Shown: positions 35,712 through 45,201 of the stretch, one piece after another
Layout: each line of letters starts with the position of its first letter
Numbering within the stretch: the stretch's first letter is position 1
Source: Streptomyces sp. Ag109_O5-1
Lineage (GTDB): Bacteria > Actinomycetota > Actinomycetes > Streptomycetales > Streptomycetaceae
Length of the DNA stretch: 64,000 nt
Direction of reading: 5' to 3'
NCBI RefSeq assembly: GCF_003814875.1
Contig: NZ_RKQF01000001.1
Coordinates: 7,874,001-7,938,000 of the forward strand
Notes under the pieces: generated by a model
Told to the model about the DNA's origin: nothing
The model's database searches: none
The model's input: the letters and a program-made list of their open reading frames with translations, nothing else
Made by a program: the position numbers and the translations under genes

Positions 35712-37211
35712 GTGTCCCAGCACATAGCCAAGCCCCGAACCACCGCAGTGATCCTGGCCGGTGGCACCGGTCAGCGGGTGGGTCTGTCGATCCCCAAGCA
35801 GCTGCTGAAGATCGCCGGCAAGGCAGTCATCGAGCACACCCTGACCACCTTCGAGAACGCCGACACGATCGACGACATCATCGTCCTGATGGCGCCGGGC
35901 TACGTCCCGGACATCGAGAAGATCGTCGCCAAGGCCGGGTTCACCAAGGTCAAGAAGATCATCGAGGGCGGCAGCACGCGGAACGAGACCACCGAGCGCG
36001 CCATCGAGGCACTCGGCGAGGGCCTGGCCGAGGGCGAGGACCTCAACGTCCTCTTCCACGACGCCGTACGTCCCCTGCTGTCGCGGCGCGTCATCGACGA
36101 CTGCGTGGCCGCACTGGAGCGCTACCAGGCCGTCGACGTCGCCATCCCCTCCGCCGACACCATCATCGTCACCCGCACGCACGGCGAGGACGGCGAGTTC
36201 ATCACCGAGATCCCGGACCGCTCCCGCCTGCGCCGCGGCCAGACCCCGCAGGCGTTCAAGCTGTCCACGATCAAGCGGGCCTACGAGGTCGCCGCCGGCG
36301 ACCCCAACTTCCAGGCCACCGACGACTGCTCCGTCGTGCTCAAGTACCTGCCGGACGTGCCGATCCACGTCGTCGCGGGCGACGAGTACAACATGAAGGT
36401 CACCCAGCCCGTCGACGTCTTCATCGCCGACAAGCTCTTCCAGCTCGCCTCCACGGCCGCGCCCGAGCAGAACGGCGAGGAGGCCTACCGCGAGCTGCTC
36501 ACCGGCAAGACCGTGGTGATCTTCGGCGGCTCGTACGGCATCGGCAAGGACATCGCCGAACTCGCCGAGTCCTACGGCGCGAGCGTCTACGCCCTGGGCC
36601 GCTCCACCACCGGCACCCACGTGGAGAACCCGGAGGAGGTCGACGACGCGCTGTCCAAGGCGTACGCCGAGACCGGCCGGATCGACTACGTCGTCAACAC
36701 GGCCGGCGTGCTGCGCATCGGCAAGCTCGCCGAGACCGACAACGCCACCATCGAAGAGGCGCTGAAGGTCAACTACCTCGCCCCGGTGCAGATCGCCCGC
36801 TCCAGCTACAAGTACCTCGCCGAGACCAAGGGCCAGCTGCTGCTCTACACCTCCAGCAGCTACACCCGCGGCCGCGCCGAGTACAGCCTCTACTCCTCGA
36901 CCAAGGCCGCCATGGTGAACCTCACCCAGGCCCTGTCCGACGAGTGGGCCGGCGACTCCATCCGGGTCAACTGCATCAACCCCGAGCGCACCGCCACCCC
37001 GATGCGCACCAAGGCCTTCGGCCAGGAGCCCACGGGCTCGCTGCTCTCCTCCGAGGCCGTCGCCCGCACCTCCCTCGACGTGCTGCTCTCCGAGCTCACC
37101 GGCCATGTCATCGACGTCCGCCAGCAGGACCCGACGGCGGCCGCCGGCCAGGCCTCCGGCTTCGAGCAGGCACTGGCCAGTGTCCTGGACCGACAGGACG
37201 GCGTGGCATAA
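35712..37211 (+). CDS. Bifunctional ribitol-5-phosphate cytidylyltransferase / ribulose-5-phosphate reductase
   Basis: A 499-residue fusion. Residues 1-240 are an IspD/TarI-type cytidylyltransferase, with the CTP loop LAGGTGQRVGLSIPKQLL, the VLFHDAVRP motif, and the RGQTPQAF and ATDDCSVV parts. Residues 255-490 are a short-chain dehydrogenase, with VIFGGSYGIGK, NTAGVL and the catalytic YSLYSSTK (Tyr-x3-Lys). This fusion is known from Haemophilus Bcs1/Acs1, which makes CDP-ribitol from ribulose-5-phosphate in one protein. GTG 35712 is chosen over ATG 35691 for its AAGGTAGG site and conserved SQHIAKPRTT start. It supplies activated ribitol for the polymerase encoded next. Confidence 0.88.
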   Translation: MSQHIAKPRTTAVILAGGTGQRVGLSIPKQLLKIAGKAVIEHTLTTFENADTIDDIIVLMAPGYVPDIEKIVAKAGFTKVKKIIEGGSTRNETTERAIEALGEGLAEGEDLNVLFHDAVRPLLSRRVIDDCVAALERYQAVDVAIPSADTIIVTRTHGEDGEFITEIPDRSRLRRGQTPQAFKLSTIKRAYEVAAGDPNFQATDDCSVVLKYLPDVPIHVVAGDEYNMKVTQPVDVFIADKLFQLASTAAPEQNGEEAYRELLTGKTVVIFGGSYGIGKDIAELAESYGASVYALGRSTTGTHVENPEEVDDALSKAYAETGRIDYVVNTAGVLRIGKLAETDNATIEEALKVNYLAPVQIARSSYKYLAETKGQLLLYTSSSYTRGRAEYSLYSSTKAAMVNLTQALSDEWAGDSIRVNCINPERTATPMRTKAFGQEPTGSLLSSEAVARTSLDVLLSELTGHVIDVRQQDPTAAAGQASGFEQALASVLDRQDGVA

Positions 37212-37367
37212 TCGGCCTCCATTAGTCATCTGTTATTCAGGCCTCTGTGGTTGCGCGTTCGTGGACAGCATTCACAGGGGCCTGAACCCGTAAAAACCCA
37301 GATCGACTACCACATCAGATCGTCCGCAAGGTCAAATACAGGCCTTTTTGTCAGCAAAAGGTTCTCC

Positions 37368-39443
37368 GTGATATCCACCGCTATTCGCGTCGCCCGGGTG
37401 GGCAGCGCGGCCGAGCTGGCCGCGGCGGCACTCATGATGCTGGGCTTCCCGGTGCTCATGATCGCCGCGCTCGTCCCGAGCGTTTACGCCTTCGCGGCCG
37501 CGGCCGCCGTCACGTACCTGGCGGACCACTACCTGCACCGCAGGGGCAGCTACCTCATCAGCCGCCTGAGCAAGGTCCGGGCCGGTCTGTCGATCCGCTT
37601 CCTGATCCGGCAGCTGCTGCTGATCCTGCTGCTGGCCCGCATGGATCTCTCGAACCACCTGATCTTCTACGGCGCGATCGCCTGCTTCATCGCCTTCTAC
37701 GGCCTTCAGGCCCCGCACGGCGCACTGGTCACACTCATCCGCAACCGCCGCCGGATGCCGGTCGCCACCCGCAACGTCGACCTGAAGTCCCGCATCAACA
37801 TCCCGGACGCCCCGCCGCTGAGCCTGCTCGACCGCTCCGCCGAGAAGATGCTCCACCTCGACCTCGCGGCCGTCGTGGGCCTGCTGGTCTCGGCGACGAC
37901 GGACAGCGCAGTCGCCGGATTCATCGGCATCGCCCTCACCCTCGGCCTCGGCTCCCTCTACGTGCTGGTACTGATGCCGTACGTCCGCGGCCGCAAGACC
38001 CCGCCGGACGCGGACACCGTGCTGGCCGCAGTCGACGACTGGCTGGGCGAGTACAAGCCCGAGACCGTCCTGTACTTCTCCGGCTCCAAGGACTCCGCCT
38101 ACCAGGTCAACATGTGGCTGGAGACCATGGAACAGCTGGACTCCCGTCCGCTGGTCCTGCTGCGCGAGCGGGTCATCCTGCAGAGCCTCGCCCCGACCAC
38201 GGCCCCCGTCATCTGCGTGCCCGGCGGTGTGCACCTGATGAACATGGACCTCTCCACGGTCCGCGTCGCCCTCTACGCGGCCAACGTCGGCAAGAACATC
38301 CACCTGCTGCGCGTCCCCACGATGAAGCACGTCTTCATCGGCCACGGCGACAGCGACAAGCTGGCCAGCGTCAACCCGTTCAGCAAGGCGTACGACGAGG
38401 TGTGGACCGCCGGCCGTGCGGGCCGCGACCGCTACGCCATCGCCGACGTCGGCGTCCGCGACGACGACATCGTCGAGGTCGGCCGCCCGCAGCTGGCCCC
38501 CATCCAGAGCTGGCACGGCGTCCCCGACGGCCCCGGCCGCGGGGCCGCCGACGGACGATGCCCCACCGTTCTCTACGCGCCCACCTGGGAGGGCTGGGAC
38601 GGCAACCCCGGCAACACCTCTCTCGTCCTCGCCGGCGAGAACATCGTGAAGAAGCTGATCAAGGCCGACCCGCCGGTCCGGATCCTCTACAAGCCGCACC
38701 CCTTCACCGGCACCGTCAGCGCCGAAGCCGCCGCCGCCCACCGGCGTGTCACCGCTCTCGTCGAGAAGGCCGCCGCCCAGCGCGCCACCGACTCCCGCTT
38801 CACCGCCGACACGGCCGCACAGGCCGCGGCGAAGGCCGAGCTGACCCGCATCGAGACCCGGCTGGCCGAGCTGACCCGCGCCGGCGACGAGAAGCGCGAC
38901 GAGGCCGAGGCCAGCCGGGACGACGTCGCCGACCTGAAGAAGCACGAAGAGGTCACCCGGCTGCGCGCCGAGTGGAACGACGCCTACTGGCAGTCCCTGC
39001 CGTCGTACCAGCACGCCGTCGTCACCGGTGCCGAACCGCGCCTCTACGACTGCTTCAACATCTCCGACGCGATGGTCTCCGACATCTCCAGTGTCGTCTC
39101 CGACTTCATCGCGAGCGGCAAGCCGTACGCCGTCACCGACTCCGCGGGCCTCGGCGTGGAGGAGTTCAAGCGGGCCAACACCGCTGTCCGTGCCGCCGTG
39201 ATCCTCTCCAACAGCGCCAAGGAACTGGACGGCCTGCTCGACGCCGTACGCGACCCGTCCGCCGATCCGCTGGCCGCGGACCGTGACGAACTCAAGCGCT
39301 ACCTGCTGGGACCGGACGAGCCGACCTCCATCGAGCAGTTCAACGGCGCCGTCGCCGCACTCGCCCTCAAGGCCGAGGCGCGGAACCTGGGTCAGGAGAC
39401 CCGGATCGCGGCCGGCGACCCCGAGGGCGCGACCACCGGCTGA
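37368..39443 (+). CDS. CDP-glycerol/CDP-ribitol polyol-phosphotransferase-like membrane protein (TagF/TarL type)
   Basis: About 691 residues. Several membrane spans occur in residues 10-210. The cytosolic domain (about 225-660) has the TagF/TagB C-terminal signatures VFIGHGDSDKLASVNPFSKAYDEVW, VLYAPTWEGWDG, LYKPHPFTG and the active-site-side SDISSVVSDFIASGKP, with conserved histidines in GHGDS and KPHP. A coiled-coil insert (about 480-540) separates two parts of the domain. GTG 37368 follows AAAGG by six bases. The membrane N-terminus is unlike Bacillus TagF. It should polymerise polyol phosphate from the CDP-ribitol made by the gene just upstream. Confidence 0.83.
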   Translation: MISTAIRVARVGSAAELAAAALMMLGFPVLMIAALVPSVYAFAAAAAVTYLADHYLHRRGSYLISRLSKVRAGLSIRFLIRQLLLILLLARMDLSNHLIFYGAIACFIAFYGLQAPHGALVTLIRNRRRMPVATRNVDLKSRINIPDAPPLSLLDRSAEKMLHLDLAAVVGLLVSATTDSAVAGFIGIALTLGLGSLYVLVLMPYVRGRKTPPDADTVLAAVDDWLGEYKPETVLYFSGSKDSAYQVNMWLETMEQLDSRPLVLLRERVILQSLAPTTAPVICVPGGVHLMNMDLSTVRVALYAANVGKNIHLLRVPTMKHVFIGHGDSDKLASVNPFSKAYDEVWTAGRAGRDRYAIADVGVRDDDIVEVGRPQLAPIQSWHGVPDGPGRGAADGRCPTVLYAPTWEGWDGNPGNTSLVLAGENIVKKLIKADPPVRILYKPHPFTGTVSAEAAAAHRRVTALVEKAAAQRATDSRFTADTAAQAAAKAELTRIETRLAELTRAGDEKRDEAEASRDDVADLKKHEEVTRLRAEWNDAYWQSLPSYQHAVVTGAEPRLYDCFNISDAMVSDISSVVSDFIASGKPYAVTDSAGLGVEEFKRANTAVRAAVILSNSAKELDGLLDAVRDPSADPLAADRDELKRYLLGPDEPTSIEQFNGAVAALALKAEARNLGQETRIAAGDPEGATTG

Positions 39444-39462
39444 CGCCGACGACGAACGAACA

Positions 39463-39512
39463 CCGAACGGGCTGGGTCCTGGGGAGAAGTTCTCGGGACC
39501 CAGCCCGTTCGG
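39463..39512 (+). terminator. Terminator of polyol-phosphotransferase gene
   Basis: A perfect 17-bp stem (39463-39479 and 39496-39512), 20 bases after the stop. Confidence 0.88.
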
Positions 39513-39776
39513 CGTCCGCGCCGGCACCTCTTCTTACCTTTGCCTGGAAAACGACCGCGTCTTTTCTTACCCGCGCTACGCCGTTCACGGTGAGCAGCTC
39601 TTACCGCCTGCCCGTACTGTCCGGCGTAACCCGATGTACACCGCCTGGCTGTCTGTGCGCCATGTGAACTGGGCCACTGAAGGCGCTCCGTAAGGCAACC
39701 CGCCGTACCGGTCGGCCATCTAAGACCTTGCGTTCGAGACGACTCAGGGGGAACGCACCATTGACTAGGGAGAAAC
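39513..39776. other. Leader/intergenic region before GT2 gene
   Basis: Together with the terminator this gap is 333 bases long. I see no gene. The stretch 39530-39620 is less G+C-rich than its surroundings and may hold a promoter, leaving a leader of perhaps 150 bases before GTG 39777. Confidence 0.4.
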
Positions 39777-41021
39777 GTGACCGTCGTTGCGCAGCCTGAT
39801 GTGTCCGTGATCATCGGGGCCTACGAAGCGATGCCGTACCTCGTCGAGTGCCTGGCCTCCGTCGAGGGCCAGACCCTCGACCCGGTACGCATGGAGGTCA
39901 TCGCGGTCGACGACGGGTCGACCGACGGCACAGGGGAGTGCCTGGAGGAGTTCGCCGCCCGCGCCGCCATGCCGGTGACCGTGATCCGGCAGGAGAACTC
40001 CGGCGGCCCCAGTGGCCCCCGCAACGTCGGTCTGGCCAAGGCCGCCGGCCGTTACGTGTTCTTCCTGGACGCCGACGACCGGCTCGGCCCCGAGGCCCTG
40101 GAACGCATGGTCGCCATGGCCGACAAGAACAATACGGACGTCGTCCTCGGCAAGGTCGAGGGGGTCAACCGCAAACCCCCGACGACGATGTGGGGTCAGA
40201 CGCTCGAACGTACCGACATCTTCTCCTCCAACATCAAGTTCACGCTCAGCGCGCAGAAGCTGTTCCGCCGGGCCCTTCTCGAACGGCACGACATGCGTTT
40301 CGACGAGTCCCTGTGGACCGGCGAGGACGCGTTGTTCACCATGGAGGCCTATCTGCGGGCCGACGGCGTCTCCGTGATCGCCGACTACCCCTGCTACTAC
40401 CTGGTCGGCCGCGAGGACGGCAAACACGTCACCAAGACCGGCAGCTACACCCTCCGTTTCGACTCCGCGCGCGCTCTGATGAACCTGATCGCCGACATGG
40501 TTCCGGCAGGACCGCGACGCGACGCGCTCATGGTCCGGCCGTTCCTGGTCACTCTGCTCCCGCAGTTCGGCCCCAAGTTCCTCAAGGACGACGACGAAGT
40601 GCGGCGGCACAAGCTGGAGCTGGCCGGGCCGCTGATGGACGCCTACTGGAACCCAGAAGTCGCCCGCCGGCTCAGGGTCCACGAACGGCTGCGGCTCCAC
40701 CTTGTCGCCGTGAAGTGCCCCGAACTTCTTCCCGACGTCATCGAGTTCGTACGGGCGCAGAAACAGCCCGAAGCGATCCTGGAGAAGCGCGGAACCCGCG
40801 TCTACCTGGCCTACCCGTACTTCCGCTCCGAGCCGGCCGGCGTTCCCGACCGGATCTACCTCGCCGAACCGCGTGAGGCCCGCGCGGTCGAGGGCTACCG
40901 CGAGAGCGCGGCCGACATGTTCCTGCGCCGCGCCGCGCGGAAGGCCCGCCGGATCCTGAGGAGGACGCCGGCCGGTGACGGCCGGACGCCGACACCGGGC
41001 GGAACGGCCGCGGCGGCCTGA
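39777..41021 (+). CDS. Glycosyltransferase family 2
   Basis: A 414-residue GT-A enzyme: VSVIIGAYEAMPYL at the N-terminus, IAVDDGSTDGTGE, the metal-binding FLDADDRLG (near residue 100), and GEDALFTMEAYL as the acceptor-side ED motif. It resembles the first 230 residues of the larger GT2 at 29414-31444 but lacks that protein's beta-rich tail. The C-terminus is basic and helical (RRAARKARRILRR), suggesting membrane-surface contact. GTG 39777 has AGGGAG just upstream. It probably transfers a sugar to the wall polymer made by the neighbouring genes. Confidence 0.85.
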   Translation: MTVVAQPDVSVIIGAYEAMPYLVECLASVEGQTLDPVRMEVIAVDDGSTDGTGECLEEFAARAAMPVTVIRQENSGGPSGPRNVGLAKAAGRYVFFLDADDRLGPEALERMVAMADKNNTDVVLGKVEGVNRKPPTTMWGQTLERTDIFSSNIKFTLSAQKLFRRALLERHDMRFDESLWTGEDALFTMEAYLRADGVSVIADYPCYYLVGREDGKHVTKTGSYTLRFDSARALMNLIADMVPAGPRRDALMVRPFLVTLLPQFGPKFLKDDDEVRRHKLELAGPLMDAYWNPEVARRLRVHERLRLHLVAVKCPELLPDVIEFVRAQKQPEAILEKRGTRVYLAYPYFRSEPAGVPDRIYLAEPREARAVEGYRESAADMFLRRAARKARRILRRTPAGDGRTPTPGGTAAAA

Positions 41022-41280
41022 CACGCCGGGTGGCACGCCTGCCCCGCCCGGCCGCCACGCGGGATCCTGCTTTCGGATGCCGCGCCGGTCCGCGTCCTCG
41101 GGCCGGCCGGTCGGAGCGTCGGCGAGGAGTGCGGTCCGGGATCCGCGAACGGGCACACGGCCGGTGTCCGGGAACTGGACCGATGTGCGGCGCCGGGTCC
41201 TTTTCCCGTAGATTTCCGTGCGGGGCGGCCCGGCCGGTGCGGTAGGGCGGCCCCAATGACGCGAGGGGACGGACGGCAGG

Positions 41281-42408
41281 GTGGCAAGGGCAAGGCAGGC
41301 CGTGAGCGAGGCCCGCAGAATCGTCGTCAAGGTGGGCTCCTCCTCACTGACCACCGCCGCCGGCGGCCTGGACGCCGACCGCGTCGACGCGCTCGTCGAC
41401 GTCCTCGCCAAGAGCCGCAGCGGCGGGGAGAAGGAGATCGTCCTGGTCTCATCCGGTGCGATCGCGGCCGGTCTCGCCCCGCTCGGGCTGCGCCGCCGCC
41501 CGAGGGACCTGGCCCGTCAGCAGGCCGCCGCCAGTGTCGGCCAGGGCCTGCTCGTCGCCCGCTACACCGCCTCATTCGCACGCTACGGCGTCCGCGTCGG
41601 ACAGGTCCTGCTCACCTCCGACGACATGAGCCGCCGCGCCCACCACCGCAACGCCTCCCGCACCCTCGACAAGCTCCTCGCGATGGGCGCCTTCCCGATC
41701 GTCAACGAGAACGACACCGTCGCCACCGACGAGATCCGGTTCGGCGACAACGACCGCCTCGCCGCCCTCGTCGCCCACCTCGTCCACGCCGACCTGCTGG
41801 TCCTCCTCTCCGACGTCGACGGCGTCTACGACGGCGACCCCGGCAAGCCCGGCACCTCCCGGATAGCGGAGGTGAAGGGGCCCGAGGACCTCGCGGGCGT
41901 CGAGATCGGCAGCGCCGGAAAGGCGGGCGTCGGCACCGGCGGCATGGTCACCAAGGTCGAGGCCGCGCGGATCGCCGCCGCCGCGGGCATCCCGGTGGTC
42001 CTCACCAGCGCAGTGCACGCCGCCGACGCGCTCTCCGGCGGGGACACCGGCACCCACTTCCACCCCACCGGCAAACGGTCCGCAGACCGCCTCCTGTGGC
42101 TTCAGCACGCCTCCACCCCGCAGGGCTCGCTCACCCTCGACGACGGCGCCGTCCGAGCCGTCGTACAGGGCCGCAAATCGCTGCTGCCGGCCGGAATCGC
42201 CGCAGTGGAGGGCGACTTCGGCGCGGGCGACCCGGTCGAGCTGCGCGACACCGAAGGTCGCCCGGTCGCGCGCGGACTGGTCAGTTTCGACGCCAAGGAG
42301 ATCCCCCAGCTGATCGGGCGTTCGACCAGGGAGCTGGCACGCGAACTGGGCCCGGCGTACGAACGCGAGGTCGTACACAGGGACGACCTGGTGATCCTGC
42401 ACCCGTAA
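41281..42408 (+). CDS. proB: Glutamate 5-kinase
   Basis: This is the first enzyme of proline synthesis: glutamate plus ATP to gamma-glutamyl phosphate. At 375 residues it has the amino-acid-kinase domain (VVKVGSSSLT, VSSGAIAAG, NENDTV, SDVDGVYDGDP, GTGGMVTK) and a C-terminal PUA domain (about residues 285-370). GTG 41281 gives the start seen in Streptomyces relatives (MARARQAVSEARRIVVKVG). It is followed by a small conserved gene and then proA. Proline feedback is expected at the kinase domain. Confidence 0.96.
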   Translation: MARARQAVSEARRIVVKVGSSSLTTAAGGLDADRVDALVDVLAKSRSGGEKEIVLVSSGAIAAGLAPLGLRRRPRDLARQQAAASVGQGLLVARYTASFARYGVRVGQVLLTSDDMSRRAHHRNASRTLDKLLAMGAFPIVNENDTVATDEIRFGDNDRLAALVAHLVHADLLVLLSDVDGVYDGDPGKPGTSRIAEVKGPEDLAGVEIGSAGKAGVGTGGMVTKVEAARIAAAAGIPVVLTSAVHAADALSGGDTGTHFHPTGKRSADRLLWLQHASTPQGSLTLDDGAVRAVVQGRKSLLPAGIAAVEGDFGAGDPVELRDTEGRPVARGLVSFDAKEIPQLIGRSTRELARELGPAYEREVVHRDDLVILHP

Positions 42409-42531
42409 AACGGGGCGTAACGTCCGACCCCGGTGGGGGACGTTCCGTAAAACCGCCACACGAACCCTTGCGGCCTGCTCAACTTTGTCTCAGGAACACG
42501 TTCCGCACGAGCACAGCTGAAGGAGGCCGTC

Positions 42532-42960
42532 GTGAGACGAGTGCGCCCTGGGGCTGCGGCGTCCCGCGGTGCTCTGACGAGTGTCGCGGCCGGGGACACC
42601 TACGAGGAGCCGAAGGACCTGCCCCGCCTGTGGCACGTCACCCTCAGCGTCTGCGGTGCCGAGGTCCCGCTGCCGGAACTGCGCCGCGGACTCGAACAAC
42701 TGGCCCACGACCACCCGTTCCTCCTCACCAGCCGCTATGCCTGCGACCACGCCGAGATCCGCTACTGGGAAGAGGCCCGCGACCTCCACGACGCCGCCGC
42801 CGTCGCCCTGCGCCTGTGGGGCGAGCACCGCCAGACCGCCGGTCTGCCGGCCTGGGAGATCGTCGGTCTCGAGGTCATCGACCGCGCCACCTACCACCAG
42901 CGGATCGCCGAGGGCTACGGCCCGCCGCCCGCCACACCGGTCGGCATCCACCCCTTCTGA
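42532..42960 (+). CDS. Small conserved protein between proB and proA, unknown
   Basis: A 142-residue soluble protein. It has an alternating strand/helix pattern: LWHVTLSVCGAEVPLPELRRGLEQLAHDHPFLLTSR-like segments, then HAEIRYWEEARDLHDAAAVALRLW and AWEIVGLEVIDR. It looks like a small ferredoxin-like alpha/beta fold, but I do not recognise the family beyond Streptomyces relatives at this locus. GGAGG lies about six bases before GTG 42532. Its steady place between proB and proA suggests co-expression; no direct link to proline synthesis is visible. Confidence 0.7.
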   Translation: MRRVRPGAAASRGALTSVAAGDTYEEPKDLPRLWHVTLSVCGAEVPLPELRRGLEQLAHDHPFLLTSRYACDHAEIRYWEEARDLHDAAAVALRLWGEHRQTAGLPAWEIVGLEVIDRATYHQRIAEGYGPPPATPVGIHPF

Positions 42961-43085
42961 AGACCCCTTCTGGAGCCGCTTCCCGCGCCGCCTCCGACGC
43001 CGTCCACGACACCGGCCGGAATTCACCCGTTTTGATCCACGTCTCGCGGTGTGGGATGACGCGTGGACGGCTCGGCGGGGCGCAC

Positions 43086-43091
43086 TACCCT
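43086..43091 (+). promoter_or_regulatory. proA: proA leaderless -10 element
   Basis: TACCCT ends six bases before ATG 43098, so the proA mRNA should start at the ATG. No ribosome site is present. The -35 is weak. Confidence 0.5.
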
Positions 43092-43097
43092 TCCCTC

Positions 43098-44384
43098 ATG
43101 ACCACGCTCTCGCCGTACGACGCCATGTCCCCGGTCACCCAGGCCGCCTACCGTGCCAAGGCCGCCGCCGCCGACCTCGCGCCGCTGCCGCGTGCCGTGA
43201 AAGACGACGCGCTGCTCGCCATCGCGGACGCCCTGGAGGTCCGTACGAGCGAGATCGTCGAGGCCAACGCCACGGACGTCGCCAAGGCCCGCGAGAACGG
43301 CACCAGCGAAGCCATCGTCGACCGGCTCACGCTCACCCCCGAGCGGATCCGTGCCATTGCCTCCGACGTCCGCGACGTCGCGAAACTGCCCGACCCGGTC
43401 GGCGAGGTCGTCCGCGGCTCCACCCTCCCCAACGGCATCGACCTGCGCCAGGTCCGAGTCCCCCTCGGCGTCGTCGGCATCATCTACGAGGCCCGCCCGA
43501 ACGTCACCGTCGACGCCGCCGCCCTCTGCCTCAAGTCCGGCAACGCGGTCCTGCTGCGCGGCTCCGCCTCCGCCTACGAGTCGAACACGGCGCTGGTGAG
43601 GGTCCTGCGGGACGCCGTCGGCGGCGCCGGGCTGCCCGCCGACGCCGTTCAGCTGGTGCCCGGCGAGGGCCGTGAGTCCGTCCACGAGCTGATGCGTGCC
43701 CGCGGCCTCGTCGACGTCCTCATCCCGCGCGGCGGCGCCTCCCTCATCCAGACCGTCGTCATGGAGTCCAAGGTCCCCGTCATCGAGACCGGCACCGGCA
43801 ACTGCCACGTCTACGTCGACGCCCACGCCGACATCGACATGGCGATCGACATCCTGATCAACTCCAAGGCGCAGCGGGTCAGCGTCTGCAACGCCGCCGA
43901 GACCCTCCTCGTCCACCAGGACATCGCCGCCGAGTTCCTGCCGCGCGCCCTGGACGCCCTCGCCGAGGCCGGCGTCACCGTCCACGCCGACGAACGCGTC
44001 CTCGCCTACGCCAAGGACTCCAAGGCCACCGTCGTCGAGGCCGTCCCGGAGGACTGGGAGACCGAGTACCTGTCCTACGACATCGCCGCCGCCGTCGTCG
44101 ACTCCCTCGACCGGGCCGTGGAGCACATCCGGCTGTGGACCTCCGGACACACCGAGGCGATCGTCACCACCTCCCAGCAGGCCGCCCGCCGCTTCACCCA
44201 GCTGGTCGACTCCACCACCGTCGCCGTGAACGCCTCCACCCGCTTCACCGACGGCGGCCAGTTCGGCTTCGGCGCCGAGATCGGCATCTCCACCCAGAAG
44301 CTGCACGCCCGCGGCCCCATGGGCCTGCCGGAGCTGACCAGCACCAAGTACATCGTCACCGGAGACGGCCACATCCGCCGCTGA
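43098..44384 (+). CDS. proA: Glutamate-5-semialdehyde dehydrogenase (gamma-glutamyl phosphate reductase)
   Basis: This is the second enzyme of proline synthesis: NADPH reduction of gamma-glutamyl phosphate. It has 428 residues. Family marks are VPLGVVGIIYEARPNVT, the nucleotide-side GNAVLLRGS, VIETGTGNCHVYVD and the catalytic cysteine in RVSVCNAAETLL. The C-terminal ARGPMGLPELTSTKY is diagnostic. ATG 43098 lacks a Shine-Dalgarno but has a well-placed -10, consistent with a leaderless transcript separate from proB. Confidence 0.97.
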   Translation: MTTLSPYDAMSPVTQAAYRAKAAAADLAPLPRAVKDDALLAIADALEVRTSEIVEANATDVAKARENGTSEAIVDRLTLTPERIRAIASDVRDVAKLPDPVGEVVRGSTLPNGIDLRQVRVPLGVVGIIYEARPNVTVDAAALCLKSGNAVLLRGSASAYESNTALVRVLRDAVGGAGLPADAVQLVPGEGRESVHELMRARGLVDVLIPRGGASLIQTVVMESKVPVIETGTGNCHVYVDAHADIDMAIDILINSKAQRVSVCNAAETLLVHQDIAAEFLPRALDALAEAGVTVHADERVLAYAKDSKATVVEAVPEDWETEYLSYDIAAAVVDSLDRAVEHIRLWTSGHTEAIVTTSQQAARRFTQLVDSTTVAVNASTRFTDGGQFGFGAEIGISTQKLHARGPMGLPELTSTKYIVTGDGHIRR

Positions 44385-44524
44385 CCCCGGTACGGTCCGA
44401 CCACGGGGACACCGTACGGCGTACGGGCGCACGGAACGGCGTACGCGGCCCCGGGTGGGCGTGAGAGGCGTCTCACCGAGCCTATGAATTTCCATACCGT
44501 CTGCCCAAATTGACCCCCCAGGTC

Positions 44525-44530
44525 TAGTCT
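44525..44530 (+). promoter_or_regulatory. Leaderless -10 element
   Basis: TAGTCT lies exactly six bases before GTG 44537, placing transcription start at the start codon. A TTGACC nearby (44510-44515) is too close to act as its -35. Confidence 0.5.
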
Positions 44531-44536
44531 GGATCC

Positions 44537-45112
44537 GTGCCGGAGGACGTGGGGGGCACGCCGTTCCCTGACGGCTGGGAGCCCGACGACGACCATGACC
44601 GCGGGGTGTCGGACGAAGAGTTCGACTCCGTGGTCTTCGGCGAGGCCTTCGTGAAGGCGGCCGTGATCCACGAGCCGACCGCGGTCGAACGCCTCCTTGC
44701 CGCCGCCCAGGCCAGAGCCGAGGCCTCCGAGGCCGAGGCCCGCCGCGCCCACGCCAGAGGCGAGCGCTACGACGACGGCTACAGCCCCGAATTCGGCTCC
44801 GGCGACGACCTCGACGACCTGGACGACGCCGACGTACTCGAAGACCGGTACGGCGCCACGGGGACGTACGGCAGACACGTCCGCTGGCACCGTCCCGTCG
44901 CCTGGGTCCTAGCCCTCGTCATGGGCATCGGCATGGTCGCGCTCGCCTTCGCGGCGGTCTACCGCAGCGCCTCCTCCGGCGGCAGCCGAGACGAGGTGCC
45001 CAGGCCCCCCTCCACCGGCCTGGAACAGGGCACGGCGGCGGCACCCTCCGTGTCCGCCGACTACTCCCAGCCCGCCAAGCCGGCGGCCTCCGTGGTCCCG
45101 CGCACCCCCTGA
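44537..45112 (+). CDS. Single-span membrane protein with SVVF motif
   Basis: A 191-residue protein. The cytosolic N-terminus is acidic, with the motif DEEFDSVVFGEAFVKAA (about residues 26-42) that recurs in the next gene. A helical EA-rich stretch and a D-rich patch follow. There is one membrane span (about residues 122-145, WVLALVMGIGMVALAFAAVY) and a short Ser/Pro-rich outer tail. It lies in the conserved segment that in S. coelicolor contains genes linked to spore-wall synthesis (about SCO2583/2584, from memory). Start GTG 44537 is inferred to be leaderless. Function unknown. Confidence 0.7.
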   Translation: MPEDVGGTPFPDGWEPDDDHDRGVSDEEFDSVVFGEAFVKAAVIHEPTAVERLLAAAQARAEASEAEARRAHARGERYDDGYSPEFGSGDDLDDLDDADVLEDRYGATGTYGRHVRWHRPVAWVLALVMGIGMVALAFAAVYRSASSGGSRDEVPRPPSTGLEQGTAAAPSVSADYSQPAKPAASVVPRTP

Positions 45113-45189
45113 GCGGCGATTGCCGGTTCTGGTGAGAACCTGTCAGAAGTTGTCGTGTAGCTGGGCGTTTACCTGAGGCTCCCGAGACC

Positions 45190-45195
45190 TACTCT
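45190..45195 (+). promoter_or_regulatory. Leaderless -10 element
   Basis: TACTCT lies exactly six bases before ATG 45202, the same spacing as at the previous gene and at proA. No ribosome site precedes the ATG. Confidence 0.5.
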
Positions 45196-45201
45196 GAAAG
45201 T

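Noticed and set aside
36000..39500. Long antisense frames opposite the CDP-ribitol synthase and the polyol-phosphotransferase genes.
   Set aside because: Val/Gly/Asp-rich shadow composition with no motifs.
41022..41280. Minus- and plus-strand frames between the GT2 gene and proB.
   Set aside because: Arg/Pro-rich composition in every frame and no start signals; treated as intergenic.
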